This document shows positions 1 through 8,125 of a DNA stretch of 64,000 nucleotides, in pieces (position 1 is the stretch's first letter; every line of letters starts with the position of its first letter). Position numbers and translations under genes: made by a program. The notes under the pieces were generated by a model, which made no database searches, was not told where the DNA came from, and worked only from the letters and a program-made list of their open reading frames with translations. The stretch comes from Acidobacteriaceae bacterium (GTDB lineage Bacteria; Acidobacteriota; Terriglobia; Terriglobales; Acidobacteriaceae). The DNA is taken from contig JANXZM010000029.1 in the NCBI GenBank assembly GCA_025355505.1, forward strand, positions 1-64,000, read 5' to 3'.

Positions 1-78
1 CATCGTGATCCACGGCATTTGCCCTCTGCCAAGCTGGGGCTGCCTTTACCTTCTTGCCCTTGCTTCGCTCGGGCCGAG

Positions 79-120
79 TGTAAAGCATGTCCTGATAACG
101 TTGTGTAAAGGATGTCATGA
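79..120. repeat. Paired direct repeats resembling an IS end
   Basis: Two near-identical 17-mers, TGTAAAGCATGTCCTGA (79-95) and TGTAAAGGATGTCATGA (104-120), lie 25 bp apart. The second runs on into GACTGAACAC. Repeated TGTAAA-type sites of this kind occur at the ends of IS21/IS481-like elements, where they bind transposase; that identification comes from memory of the families and is tentative. No transposase is visible beside it, so this could be a relic or the edge of an element lying left of the window. Confidence 0.35.
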
Positions 121-122
121 GA

Positions 123-180
123 CTGAACACCTGAAGGCATACACCTGATACAAAACATACTTGCACCACGGGCTGTTAAG
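123..180 (-). repeat. Dispersed intergenic repeat, copy A
   Basis: The reverse complement of this stretch matches 9292-9347 over about 57 bp with a few mismatches and short gaps. Shared blocks include CAGCCCGTGGTG and TATGCCTTCAGGTGTTCAG. The two copies are in opposite orientation. No coding potential is apparent. The rest of 1-417 shows no convincing gene. Confidence 0.7.
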
Positions 181-272
181 AGCAGCAGCCGGCGATCAAA
201 TTCCGAGATACAGGGCCTGAAGGCGGATTTAGAGCTGCGGAAAAACTCTGAGTCATGCAGGGTTTTGGAAAG

Positions 273-292
273 GGCACGACTTCAGTCGTGCC
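273..292. repeat. Perfect short hairpin
   Basis: GGCACGACT and AGTCGTGCC form a perfect 9-bp stem around a two-base loop. It is followed by a second small hairpin near 314-325 (GCGCTTTAGCGC). There is no T-tract, so it is more likely an intergenic palindromic repeat than a terminator. Confidence 0.5.
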
Positions 293-417
293 ACTAAGTC
301 GCTAATAATATGTCGCGCTTTAGCGCCCGAGGTGTGTTTTTTCCTCCCTCGGCCACTTTTACCCAGCCTCTTTCACCGTCGAGGACAGCTGCGGCCCGCG
401 CTATTTCTCTTTAAGTT

Positions 418-1218
418 CTACTCGCCCACGCCCACGATCACAGGCGTTCCGCGCGGAGATTCATGCGAGCCGCTTTCGGGTTCGAGCGTCACCACAAAAT
501 TCTTGGCCTCAACCCCTTCCGGCAATGGAGGATTCACGACCGTCGCGCTGCCGCGGGCATCCGGCTTGAATATGCCCGCCGCGATCGGCGCGCCGCCGTT
601 GGCAGGGAACAGCCACAGTTCGTAGATTTTTTCCGCGGGCAGAGCCGGCAAATTACTGGCGAAAAAAATCAGGTTGCGATTGCGGCGCTGGTAGATCGCC
701 TTACCCCTCGGCTGCGGCTTGTTGCCCACGGCCACCAGTTCGATCTTCTGTGCCTCTGGATCCAGCAGCGTCGCCACCACTTCGTTTGCCTGTTCCAGCT
801 TGCTTCCCTGGTCGGTGAACTGCGCTCGCAGCGACGCCACATCCTGCTGCAGCGTCGAATTCTGCCGCAGCAGGCCGATGCCGGCGACAAGCAGCGCCGC
901 CGCCGCGACCCATCGCAGAGCAGGCCATCCCAGAGCACTCCACCATGACCGCTGCTGGCGAGCAGACGCTTGCGCCGCCAGAGGCAGGCGCGGCTCCTCG
1001 GCCATGGCCGACATCAGCCGTTGCCGCGCACGCCCGGGCGGCTTTGGTCCGGTCGTCGTCAAAGACAGCAGGCTCAGGTCGCCGCGCAGCAGTTCTAATT
1101 CGCGACGGCAGGAGCCGCACCCCTCCAGATGCGTTTCCAGCGTCTGACGCTCCCCGCCCTCGAGCGATTCGAGCGCGTAGAGCGCCACATCCTCCGCGAA
1201 TTGTTCGTGCACGCTCAT
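418..1218 (-). CDS. Anti-sigma factor, zinc finger plus RskA-like domain
   Basis: A 266-residue membrane-anchored anti-sigma factor expected to hold the adjacent ECF sigma factor inactive until a signal arrives. The N-terminus has the zinc-binding anti-sigma pattern H30-x3-C34-x2-C37. A single membrane segment lies near residues 97-119. The C-terminal half, with motifs such as IYELWLFP and GGAPIAAGIF, resembles the extracytoplasmic RskA domain. Its start overlaps the sigma factor stop by 4 bp (ATGA), the usual layout for translationally coupled sigma/anti-sigma pairs. In the SigK/RskA system of mycobacteria release occurs by regulated proteolysis; whether that applies here is not visible. The signal is unknown. 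Confidence 0.88.
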   Translation of the reverse strand: MSVHEQFAEDVALYALESLEGGERQTLETHLEGCGSCRRELELLRGDLSLLSLTTTGPKPPGRARQRLMSAMAEEPRLPLAAQASARQQRSWWSALGWPALRWVAAAALLVAGIGLLRQNSTLQQDVASLRAQFTDQGSKLEQANEVVATLLDPEAQKIELVAVGNKPQPRGKAIYQRRNRNLIFFASNLPALPAEKIYELWLFPANGGAPIAAGIFKPDARGSATVVNPPLPEGVEAKNFVVTLEPESGSHESPRGTPVIVGVGE

Positions 1219-1775
1219 GCCGCAAACACTTTTCGCAACGAGAGCAATCCGGTGCGAATCCTGGTTTTAATTGTGCCCAGCGGCTCGCCGGTTTTTTCGG
1301 CGATCTCCACATGAGTCAGTCCTTCAAAATACGCCATTTCAAGCGCCGACCTTTGCGGCGACGGCATCGTCTGCAGCGCGCCTCGAACTTTATCCATCGC
1401 CCGCGAGCGGTCGGCTTCGCCGGCGAGATCGGGCTCCACAAAAATTATGACGTCTTCAATATCGTTTTCCGGACGCCGGCGCCGCAGCGCATCGATGGCC
1501 CGGTGGCGCGCAATCACCGCCAGCCACGCGGCCATGTTGCCGCGGCTCGCGTCGAAAGCTCCGGGATTGCGCCATAACTGCATAAAGATATCCTGCAACA
1601 CGTCTTCGGCCGCGCCCGTATCCTGCAACACGCGCAGCGCCACCGAATACACGATGGGCGAATGCCGGTCATAAAGCGCCGCCATGGCGTCCTGATCGCC
1701 ACGCCGGATCGCCGTTACCAGCGTAAGGTCGGACGTTGTCGCGTTGGGGGCTACTCTCGGCACGCCGATCTTCAT
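1215..1775 (-). CDS. ECF RNA polymerase sigma factor, SigK-like
   Basis: A 186-residue ECF sigma factor. Region 2 (about residues 25-95) contains LYDRHSPIVYSVALRVL and the acidic AEDVLQDIFMQLWRN core. Region 4 (about 130-182) ends in a helix-turn-helix, THVEIAEKTGEPLGTIKTRI, used for -35 recognition. The length is typical of the family. It is co-directional with and overlaps the RskA-like anti-sigma gene by 4 bp, so it is probably released under envelope stress. The ATG at 1773-1775 fits the family N-terminus. No autoregulatory -35/-10 was identified. Confidence 0.9.
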   Translation of the reverse strand: MKIGVPRVAPNATTSDLTLVTAIRRGDQDAMAALYDRHSPIVYSVALRVLQDTGAAEDVLQDIFMQLWRNPGAFDASRGNMAAWLAVIARHRAIDALRRRRPENDIEDVIIFVEPDLAGEADRSRAMDKVRGALQTMPSPQRSALEMAYFEGLTHVEIAEKTGEPLGTIKTRIRTGLLSLRKVFAA

Positions 1776-2010
1776 CCTCTCTTCATCTTCCTGAAGTACG
1801 TCTCAAAACGAACTTTGGATTGCTAAGCCCGCGCCCGGTATTGCCCGCTGTGGCTCAATGAAAATAGCAGTCTGGGCGGGTCGAAGGCAAGGGCCAGGAA
1901 AACTCGGTAGTGGCTCAGTTTCACGCAGTCCACAAAACACTCAACCACCAGGGCCCCCAAGTATCACCAAACCTTCTGCTCCCAAGGGTTTCCTTTGTGC
2001 ACCTTCGTGG

Positions 2011-3063
2011 TTAACGGTTTTCGCCGGCCTGACCCACTCCTTGGGTTTCCGACCTCGCCGCTCGCGTCATCAGATCCTCGATGGCCTGTTGCGGAGCCTT
2101 CCCGTTTTCCAGGATGGCGTACATCTGTTCGGTGATCGGCATCTCAACGTTATTCTTGCGGGCTAAACCGACCGCGGCTTTCGTGGTAAGAACTCCTTCG
2201 GCGACGGCTCCGCGCATGTCCGCAATGATGTCGGGCAGCTTGCGGCCCTTGCCGAGTTCAACGCCGACGCTGCGATTGCGCGAGAGATCTCCGGTGCAAG
2301 TTAGAACCAGATCGCCCAGTCCGGCCAGTCCAGCCATGGTATCGAGGCGCCCGCCGCAGGCCACCACCAGCCGCGCCATTTCGGCCAGACCTCGCGTGAT
2401 CAGCGCCGCCACCGAATTGTGGCCCAGGCCGATGCCGTCGCAGACGCCGGCGGCGATGGCGATGATGTTCTTCAGCGCCCCGCCTAACTCCACTCCGATC
2501 ACGTCGTCGTTGGTATAAACGCGAAAGCGTGAATCGCTGAATGCTTGTTGAACGGCGCGCATGACGTCTCCGTCAACCGATGCCACCGTCACGGCCGTCG
2601 GATCGCCGCGCGCAACTTCCCTGGCAAACGACGGACCGCTGAGCGCTGCCACGCGAGGAGTGAACTTGCTGCTGCTTAACACATCGCCAATCACTTCGGT
2701 CATCCGCAGTAGAGTCCCGTCTTCGAGTCCCTTAGTGCAGCTGACGAAAAGTGTTTCAGGCCCGATCGTCGCCGCCATGCGCTCAAATACCGCTCGACAA
2801 TGCTGGGAGGGCATAACGCTGACCACAATCTCCGCCGCGTCAAGCGCGTAGTTAAGGTCGCTGGTCGCTGCAATCGAATCCGGCAAAATGAACCCCGGCA
2901 GGAAGCGTTCGTTGATTCGGCTTCTTGCGATGCTCTCGGAAACTTTCGATTCGTTCGCCCAAAGCCGGACATCGTGCGGGACATCGTGCGTCCCTTTACG
3001 CCCCAGGACAATCGCCAGTCCCGTGCCCCATGCGCCTGCTCCGATAATCGCAATGCGGCTCAT
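2011..3063 (-). CDS. gpsA: Glycerol-3-phosphate dehydrogenase [NAD(P)+]
   Basis: Cytosolic enzyme reducing dihydroxyacetone phosphate to sn-glycerol-3-phosphate, the backbone for phospholipids. The N-terminal dinucleotide fold has IAIIGAGAWGTGLA at residues 4-17. The C-terminal helical domain carries GGALKNIIAIAAG with the catalytic lysine, and GHNSVAALITRGL. It is 350 residues, slightly longer than the usual 330-340. The start overlaps the stop of plsY by 4 bp, so glycerol-3-phosphate synthesis and its first acylation are translationally coupled. Confidence 0.96.
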   Translation of the reverse strand: MSRIAIIGAGAWGTGLAIVLGRKGTHDVPHDVRLWANESKVSESIARSRINERFLPGFILPDSIAATSDLNYALDAAEIVVSVMPSQHCRAVFERMAATIGPETLFVSCTKGLEDGTLLRMTEVIGDVLSSSKFTPRVAALSGPSFAREVARGDPTAVTVASVDGDVMRAVQQAFSDSRFRVYTNDDVIGVELGGALKNIIAIAAGVCDGIGLGHNSVAALITRGLAEMARLVVACGGRLDTMAGLAGLGDLVLTCTGDLSRNRSVGVELGKGRKLPDIIADMRGAVAEGVLTTKAAVGLARKNNVEMPITEQMYAILENGKAPQQAIEDLMTRAARSETQGVGQAGENR

Positions 3064-3713
3064 TTGCGGATTGCTCCTAACCTTCCTGACTCTGAATCTG
3101 ACTTTGTTCCCGGCTTAGCTGCTAACTTCGTTTCCGTTCCAGCGGCGAGGCGTCCGATGTTTTGGCGGTGCTTCCAGATGACGAACGCCGAAACCAGCGC
3201 GACAAGAATCAGTTGGCGCGAGTCCGCATATTCGTGGAGGGCCCACGCCAGCAGCGGAAAGGCCGCCGCCACAGCCACGGACCCGAGCGAAATGTAGCGG
3301 AAGGCGACGGCAATAATCAAGAAGAGCCCCACCATGCACAAGATGGATTTCGGAGTGAGCAATAGAAAAGCTCCCAGGCTGGTGGCGACGCCCTTGCCGC
3401 CCCGGAACTTGAGCCACACGGGAAACAGATGTCCGAGCACGGCGAAAAACGCCGCCGTGGTCATGATGAGTTGCGGATGCGGTCCGCTGAACACCACCCG
3501 CGCTACCAGAACCGCCGCCATGCCTTTGGCGGCATCCAGCACGAGAGTCGCAACTCCCAGCCCAGGTGACTTGCGCCCCACGTTGGTCGCGCCAATGTTG
3601 CCGCTGCCGCTCGCGCGCACATCCTCGCCCTTAAAAATTCGCACCAGCAAATATCCAAACGGGATGGATCCCAGCAGGTAGCTCACGGCGGCGATGATGA
3701 GGTAGAGACTCAT
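3060..3713 (-). CDS. plsY: Glycerol-3-phosphate acyltransferase PlsY
   Basis: Integral membrane acyltransferase that uses acyl-phosphate to make lysophosphatidic acid from glycerol-3-phosphate. Family motifs are visible: LLGSIPFGYLL near the N-terminus, SGNIGATNVGR, and FRGGKGVATSLG. Five or so hydrophobic segments span the protein. I chose the ATG at 3711-3713 (217 residues) because the product then begins directly with the first membrane helix; a longer frame reaches 3779 but runs through a dispersed intergenic repeat. It acts directly downstream of GpsA, whose gene it overlaps. Confidence 0.95.
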   Translation of the reverse strand: MSLYLIIAAVSYLLGSIPFGYLLVRIFKGEDVRASGSGNIGATNVGRKSPGLGVATLVLDAAKGMAAVLVARVVFSGPHPQLIMTTAAFFAVLGHLFPVWLKFRGGKGVATSLGAFLLLTPKSILCMVGLFLIIAVAFRYISLGSVAVAAAFPLLAWALHEYADSRQLILVALVSAFVIWKHRQNIGRLAAGTETKLAAKPGTKSDSESGRLGAIRK

Positions 3714-3750
3714 GTTCGTCTGTCTATGTCGCCCCAAGCTTGCTGGTGGG

Positions 3751-3770
3751 GCGCCGGGCGTCCCCGCCCG
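3751..3770. repeat. Dispersed 20-bp GC-rich repeat
   Basis: The 20-mer beginning GCGCCGGGCG and ending TCCCCGCCCG is identical to 22533-22552 and 22695-22714. Related but diverged versions occur near 5707-5726 and 21198-21217. It lies in the leader of plsY and contains a GGGCG/CGCCC inverted repeat. Confidence 0.7.
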
Positions 3771-3778
3771 TCTCTCCA

Positions 3779-4372
3779 CTAGCTCAGTTGGAGCGGGAAC
3801 CGTTGCAGCTTCGTGTACTTCGATCCTCCCGGTGAAAGCTGGCTCTGATAAAGAATAAACTCGTGGGCCGTCATTGTCCCGAAATCAAGCTCGGACATTG
3901 CGGCCAGCCGTCTTTCGAGCTCAGCGAAGGTTGTGTTGGGGCCGTCGCCTTTGCGCCATTTCGGCAAGCCCGATCTGCCCCCGGCACGCGCAAGAGTCAG
4001 ATGTGGACTGTAAGGCCGCCCTTCCCGCGGAATACCGAGTTCGGCGACGGCCGCATCGATGCTCTCGGCCAGTGTGGCTAGTTGTGGTCCGCCTTGGATC
4101 CCGATCCAGAATACTCGCGGTGCCTTTGCGCTGGGGAAGAATCCGTATCCGGCCGAGCGGATTTCGAACAAGCTGCTTTCAACCCGCCGCAAACGTTCAG
4201 TGATGGCCTCGACTTGCTCCGGCGTCTGCTCTCCGATGAACTTCAACGTAATGTGCAGCGACTCCGGACGCGCCCAACCGGCATCGGGCGCAAAGCCTTC
4301 GACGCCTTCCAGCAAGCGCGCAATCCGGCTGCGGACTTCAGAATCAAGATCGATGCCGATGAATATTCGCAT
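3779..4372 (-). CDS. thpR: RNA 2',3'-cyclic phosphodiesterase (2H family)
   Basis: A 197-residue member of the 2H phosphoesterase family, formerly called bacterial 2'-5' RNA ligase. The two catalytic HxTx tetrads are visible: HITLKFIG around residue 41 and HLTLARAG around residue 126. The N-terminus MRIFIGIDL is typical. These enzymes hydrolyse 2',3'-cyclic phosphates at RNA ends; the physiological role is unclear. It sits 16 bp downstream of cinA and upstream of plsY on the same strand, so it is probably co-transcribed. Confidence 0.92.
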   Translation of the reverse strand: MRIFIGIDLDSEVRSRIARLLEGVEGFAPDAGWARPESLHITLKFIGEQTPEQVEAITERLRRVESSLFEIRSAGYGFFPSAKAPRVFWIGIQGGPQLATLAESIDAAVAELGIPREGRPYSPHLTLARAGGRSGLPKWRKGDGPNTTFAELERRLAAMSELDFGTMTAHEFILYQSQLSPGGSKYTKLQRFPLQLS

Positions 4373-4388
4373 CTCTTAAAAAAACGCC

Positions 4389-5633
4389 TTACAACAGCGC
4401 CCTGCGGATCATCTCCAGCGCCTGCTGGGTCGAGAACTGGCGGATGCGCTTCCGGTCGCCAGGAAAATTGCGTTCAACCACCTGCGTACCTTCTTCTCCC
4501 GCGAGGGCGATGTAAACCAGGCCCACGGGTTTCTGCTCGGTGCCGCCGCTCGGACCGGCGACTCCGGTGATTCCCACTCCGTAACTCGACAGGCACCTCT
4601 TGCGGATGCCTTCAGCCATCGACGCAGCCACTTCGCGGCTGACCGCTCCGTGCTGCTTGATCAGCGCCTTCGGAACATTGGCAAATTGCGTTTTCAATTC
4701 GTTCGAGTAGACTACGGCGCCGCCCAGAAAATAGCGCGAGCTGCCGCTGAGCGAAGTGATGCGCTCCGCCAGCTGCCCTCCGGTGCAGGATTCGGCCACC
4801 GCCAGCGTCATGTTGCGCATCTGCAAAAGATAGCTGACAATCTGCTCGATGGTTTCGCCTTTGCGCGAAAAGATGGCGTCGCCGAGTTCGTCCTCGATTT
4901 TCTCGGCAAGCTCCTCAACCCGCGCCTCGGCCTCCGCTTGCGAATCCTTCCGGCAGCGCAGGTGGAGTTGAATCTCGCCCGCGCCCGCCAGGATCGTGGT
5001 CTCCACGTCGCTATAAGTTTTGTAGATCGGCGCCACCCGCCCGTCCACTTGCGATTCCGGCATCATCGCCATCTTCAGCGTCCGCCACGCGATGTGCTGC
5101 GCGGGAACACGGGCCCGCAGTCGCGACATGCATTCGCCTTCGAACATCGCCTTGAGTTCGTAGGGAGGCCCGGGGAGTAGCATGATGAGCCGCTCGTCGC
5201 CGTCATATTTCCCCGAGATCCACTGGCCCGGCGCCGTGCCGAGCGTATTCGGCAACATCGCGGCGCTGGTCAGGATATCGGCCTGCTTGGCATTGTTTGC
5301 CGACATCTTCATGCCGCGCTTGGCGAAACGCTCTTCCAGCTTCGCAATGATCTCGGGATCGCGCTGCAGTTTCAAGCCGAGCGCGTCGGCCACTGCTTCG
5401 CGCGTCAGGTCATCTTCAGTAGGTCCGAGACCGCCTGAAAAAATGATGATGTCCGAACGCCGCATGGCAAGTTTGGCGGCCGCGGTCAATCCTTCGGCGT
5501 CGTCGCCGACAATGCACTTGAAGCGCACCTCAATCCCCAGTTCATTCAGTTTTTCGGTGAGGTAGAGCGAGTTGGTGTCCTGGCGATGGGGAGTAAGCAA
5601 CTCAGACCCGACGGCAATGATCTCGGCGTTCAC
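4389..5633 (-). CDS. cinA: CinA-like protein (competence/damage-inducible)
   Basis: A 414-residue two-domain protein. The N-terminal molybdopterin-binding-like domain has IIAVGSELLTPHRQDTNS and FSGGLGPTEDDLTREA. The C-terminal CinA domain has AESCTGGQLAERIT and VGITGVAGPSGGT. The C-terminal domain in other bacteria is a nicotinamide-nucleotide amidase, and the N-terminal domain can have ADP-ribose pyrophosphatase activity; both are inferred from the family. The start codon is GTG at 5631-5633. It heads the cinA-thpR-plsY-gpsA run. Confidence 0.93.
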   Translation of the reverse strand: MNAEIIAVGSELLTPHRQDTNSLYLTEKLNELGIEVRFKCIVGDDAEGLTAAAKLAMRRSDIIIFSGGLGPTEDDLTREAVADALGLKLQRDPEIIAKLEERFAKRGMKMSANNAKQADILTSAAMLPNTLGTAPGQWISGKYDGDERLIMLLPGPPYELKAMFEGECMSRLRARVPAQHIAWRTLKMAMMPESQVDGRVAPIYKTYSDVETTILAGAGEIQLHLRCRKDSQAEAEARVEELAEKIEDELGDAIFSRKGETIEQIVSYLLQMRNMTLAVAESCTGGQLAERITSLSGSSRYFLGGAVVYSNELKTQFANVPKALIKQHGAVSREVAASMAEGIRKRCLSSYGVGITGVAGPSGGTEQKPVGLVYIALAGEEGTQVVERNFPGDRKRIRQFSTQQALEMIRRALL

Positions 5634-5742
5634 GGCTAAAAGTGTAAATGATAGGGGATCGCAGGTGCGGCTTCTTCCTAACCCGACGTGATGAGGACGG
5701 TCGAGCGACGGGCGTCCTCGCCCCGCACTCCACTATGCTGGA

Positions 5743-6876
5743 TTATCTTGCCGGTTGTTGCTGCGTCATGCAGTGCAGCGCCCCGAATCCCCAGATCAAG
5801 TCGCCGCAATAGATCGGTACAATTTCGCGGGTCGGGAACAGTTCCGCGAGCGTGTTGAGCGCAATTCGATCGTTCGGATCGTTAAAGACCGGCACCAGCA
5901 CCGCGCCATTCGCAATATAAAAATTAGCGTAGCTGGCAGGCAACTGGCGGCCTTCGAAGACGACTGGTCGTGGCATCGAAATTTCGACGATCTCAAGTTT
6001 CTGTCCGCCGGGAGTGCGAGCGTTTTTCAGGCGCCCCAGATTCGCGCGCAGGGACGCATAATTTTCGCTCTGTTCACTCTGCTCGATCATCGTGACCACG
6101 GTATTCGGAGCGACAAAGCGGGTGATGTCATCAACGTGCCCGTGAGTGTCGTCACCGGCGATGCCGCTATCCAGCCAGATGACATGCTGCGCGCCAAAAT
6201 AGTCGGCGAACACTTGCTCATAGGCTGCGCGGTCCATGGGCGGGTTGCGCTGCTGCGTGCTGGAGAGCAGGCATTCCTCAGTGGTCAGCAGCGTGCCGCA
6301 GCCGTTGACGTCGATCGATCCGCCTTCGAGCACGACGCGGTGCTCTCCGCTAAACGGATGCACCACGCACGCGCCCGCGGCCTGCGCCATGAGTCCCCCC
6401 ATCTTTTCGTCGAGCGCGTAATTCGGGTACTTGGCCCAGGCGTTGAACTGAAAGTGCAAAGCGAGCATCTCGGAATCGGCGCGCTCGGCGGCCGGCGTCA
6501 GGAAGATGCATCCGGAGTCGCGCGTCCATACCCGATCGGTGCGCCAGCGGTGAAAGCAAACATTGTCGCCAAGAGTGCCAGAAAGCGCGCCCGCCTTTTC
6601 CAGCACCGTGCGCGCCCGCTTTTCCCAACTCGAGTCATTGACGATCACGTCCACACGCTCATGCCGCGCCAGGTTGCGCACAATCTCGGCATAGACCCAC
6701 TGGATCGGCTCGAACTTCCCGGGCCAGTCGCCGCGAAAATGCGGCCACGCAAGCCATGTTGACTCGTGCGACTCCCACTCCGCGGGCATGCGGTAGCCCT
6801 GTGCGGCGGGGAGAAGTTCGGCCCCCGTCGCGAATGCTCCAGCCATTTTCCGTCCACTCATTTTCTGTTCAGTCAT
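5743..6876 (-). CDS. aguA: Agmatine deiminase
   Basis: Hydrolyses agmatine to N-carbamoylputrescine and ammonia. The product is 377 residues and belongs to the peptidyl-arginine-deiminase fold. Visible motifs are STWLAWPH near residue 40, VLEGGSIDVNGCGTLL, DTHGHVDDITRFV with the catalytic His/Asp, and the C-terminal nucleophile cysteine in FGALHCMTQQQPA. The gene overlaps the upstream N-carbamoylputrescine amidase gene by 4 bp, which places two consecutive reactions in one translational unit. The ATG at 6874-6876 is the coupled start; internal ATG codons a few residues later are possible. Confidence 0.94.
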   Translation of the reverse strand: MTEQKMSGRKMAGAFATGAELLPAAQGYRMPAEWESHESTWLAWPHFRGDWPGKFEPIQWVYAEIVRNLARHERVDVIVNDSSWEKRARTVLEKAGALSGTLGDNVCFHRWRTDRVWTRDSGCIFLTPAAERADSEMLALHFQFNAWAKYPNYALDEKMGGLMAQAAGACVVHPFSGEHRVVLEGGSIDVNGCGTLLTTEECLLSSTQQRNPPMDRAAYEQVFADYFGAQHVIWLDSGIAGDDTHGHVDDITRFVAPNTVVTMIEQSEQSENYASLRANLGRLKNARTPGGQKLEIVEISMPRPVVFEGRQLPASYANFYIANGAVLVPVFNDPNDRIALNTLAELFPTREIVPIYCGDLIWGFGALHCMTQQQPAR

Positions 6877-7778
6877 TTTCCGTCAAGCATGCGGCTGGTG
6901 ATGGGAGCGTAGCTGTCAATGCGCCGGTCGCGCAGAAAGGGCCAGTTACGGCGAATATCCTCCAGTTGATGCAGGTCCACTTCGCCAAACAGAATTTCTT
7001 CCTGGTCGTGCGAAGCCTCCGCGAGCACGCGGCCAAAGGGGTCGCAGAAGAACGAGTTTCCCCAGAATTCGAGCCCTTTGCCGGGAACGGAATCGCCGCG
7101 AATGTCACCCGTCTCAAAGCCGACGCGATTTACCACGCCCACATAAACTCCATTCGCGATCGCGTGCGCCCGCTGAATGGTGCGCCAGGCATCGTGTTGC
7201 GCCTCGCCAGATTCAGCCTTCTCCGCGGGATGCCATCCGATGGCCGTGGGGTAAAAAAGAATGCTGGCTCCCTGCAATGCCGTCAGGCGCGCACCTTCCG
7301 GATACCACTGGTCCCAGCAGACCAGCGTGCCAAGTTTTCCGGCGGAAGTGTCGAAGGCCTTGAAGCCGAGATCGCCGGGCGTGAAATAAAATTTTTCGTA
7401 ATAAAGTGGATCGTCGGGAATGTGCATCTTGCGGTAAATGCCGCCGAGCACGCCATCCGAATCGAAGATCGCGGCCGTGTTGTGATAGAGGCCGGGGGCG
7501 CGCTTTTCGAAGAGCGACGCGATCAGCACGACCTTATTCTTCAAGGCGGCGGTGCCAAGTTTTTCCGTTGTCGCGCCGGGGATCGGCTCCGCGAGATCGA
7601 ACAGAGCGGCATCTTCGCGCTGGCAGAAATACTGCGTCTGGAAGAGTTCGGGCAGGCAAACCACGTCGGCGCCCTTTCGGGCTGCCTCCGCAACCCGATC
7701 GAGCGCCTTGGCCAGATTGTCGGCGGGCTCGGGGCCGCACGACATTTGGATCAGGGCGACGGTGAACTTGTCTCGCAC
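6873..7778 (-). CDS. aguB: N-carbamoylputrescine amidase
   Basis: Nitrilase-superfamily enzyme (301 residues) converting N-carbamoylputrescine to putrescine, CO2 and ammonia. The Glu-Lys-Cys triad is visible: E in CLPELFQTQYF, K in GIYRKMHIPDDP, and C in LVCWDQWYPEGAR. The FYFTPGD segment is characteristic of the plant/bacterial AguB type. The start is GTG at 7776-7778, preceded by GGGAG at a 7-base spacing. It lies immediately upstream of aguA. Confidence 0.94.
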   Translation of the reverse strand: MRDKFTVALIQMSCGPEPADNLAKALDRVAEAARKGADVVCLPELFQTQYFCQREDAALFDLAEPIPGATTEKLGTAALKNKVVLIASLFEKRAPGLYHNTAAIFDSDGVLGGIYRKMHIPDDPLYYEKFYFTPGDLGFKAFDTSAGKLGTLVCWDQWYPEGARLTALQGASILFYPTAIGWHPAEKAESGEAQHDAWRTIQRAHAIANGVYVGVVNRVGFETGDIRGDSVPGKGLEFWGNSFFCDPFGRVLAEASHDQEEILFGEVDLHQLEDIRRNWPFLRDRRIDSYAPITSRMLDGK

Positions 7779-8125
7779 TTGTTTCTCCCACTTGGGACCA
7801 GGCTGAGCCGCGGCAAGCCGCGTCTCTTACTTATGTGTGATCGCGCTCTAGGATATCAAAGTGCCCGGTGCGCGGGAATGACGCGTCGCCGCTCCGGCGG
7901 GGGGAATTCCCGAAACCTTAACCACCAGGGACACGGCGTGGCGCCCAGCAATGCCTTCAGACAAGAAACCTTCGTCATCCCTCGTGTCCTTGGTGGTTCG
8001 GTCTTCCGGGTTGTAACGCAAGCTGCCCCGCCGCTGATAAAACTGCAAAGCAAGTCGCCGCGTTTCTCTCACATCTAGTAAATTGATTCTTCGGCCAAGG
8101 TTGTTTCTTATTCTGGAGGATTTCC
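7779..8125. other. Divergent intergenic region
   Basis: This 347-bp stretch separates the divergently read aguB and the deoxyhypusine-synthase-like gene, so it should hold promoters for both. It contains an imperfect inverted repeat, ACCACCAGGGACAC (about 7921-7934) against GTGTCCTTGGTGGT (about 7984-7997), a common kind of dispersed intergenic element. No gene is seen. Confidence 0.5.
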
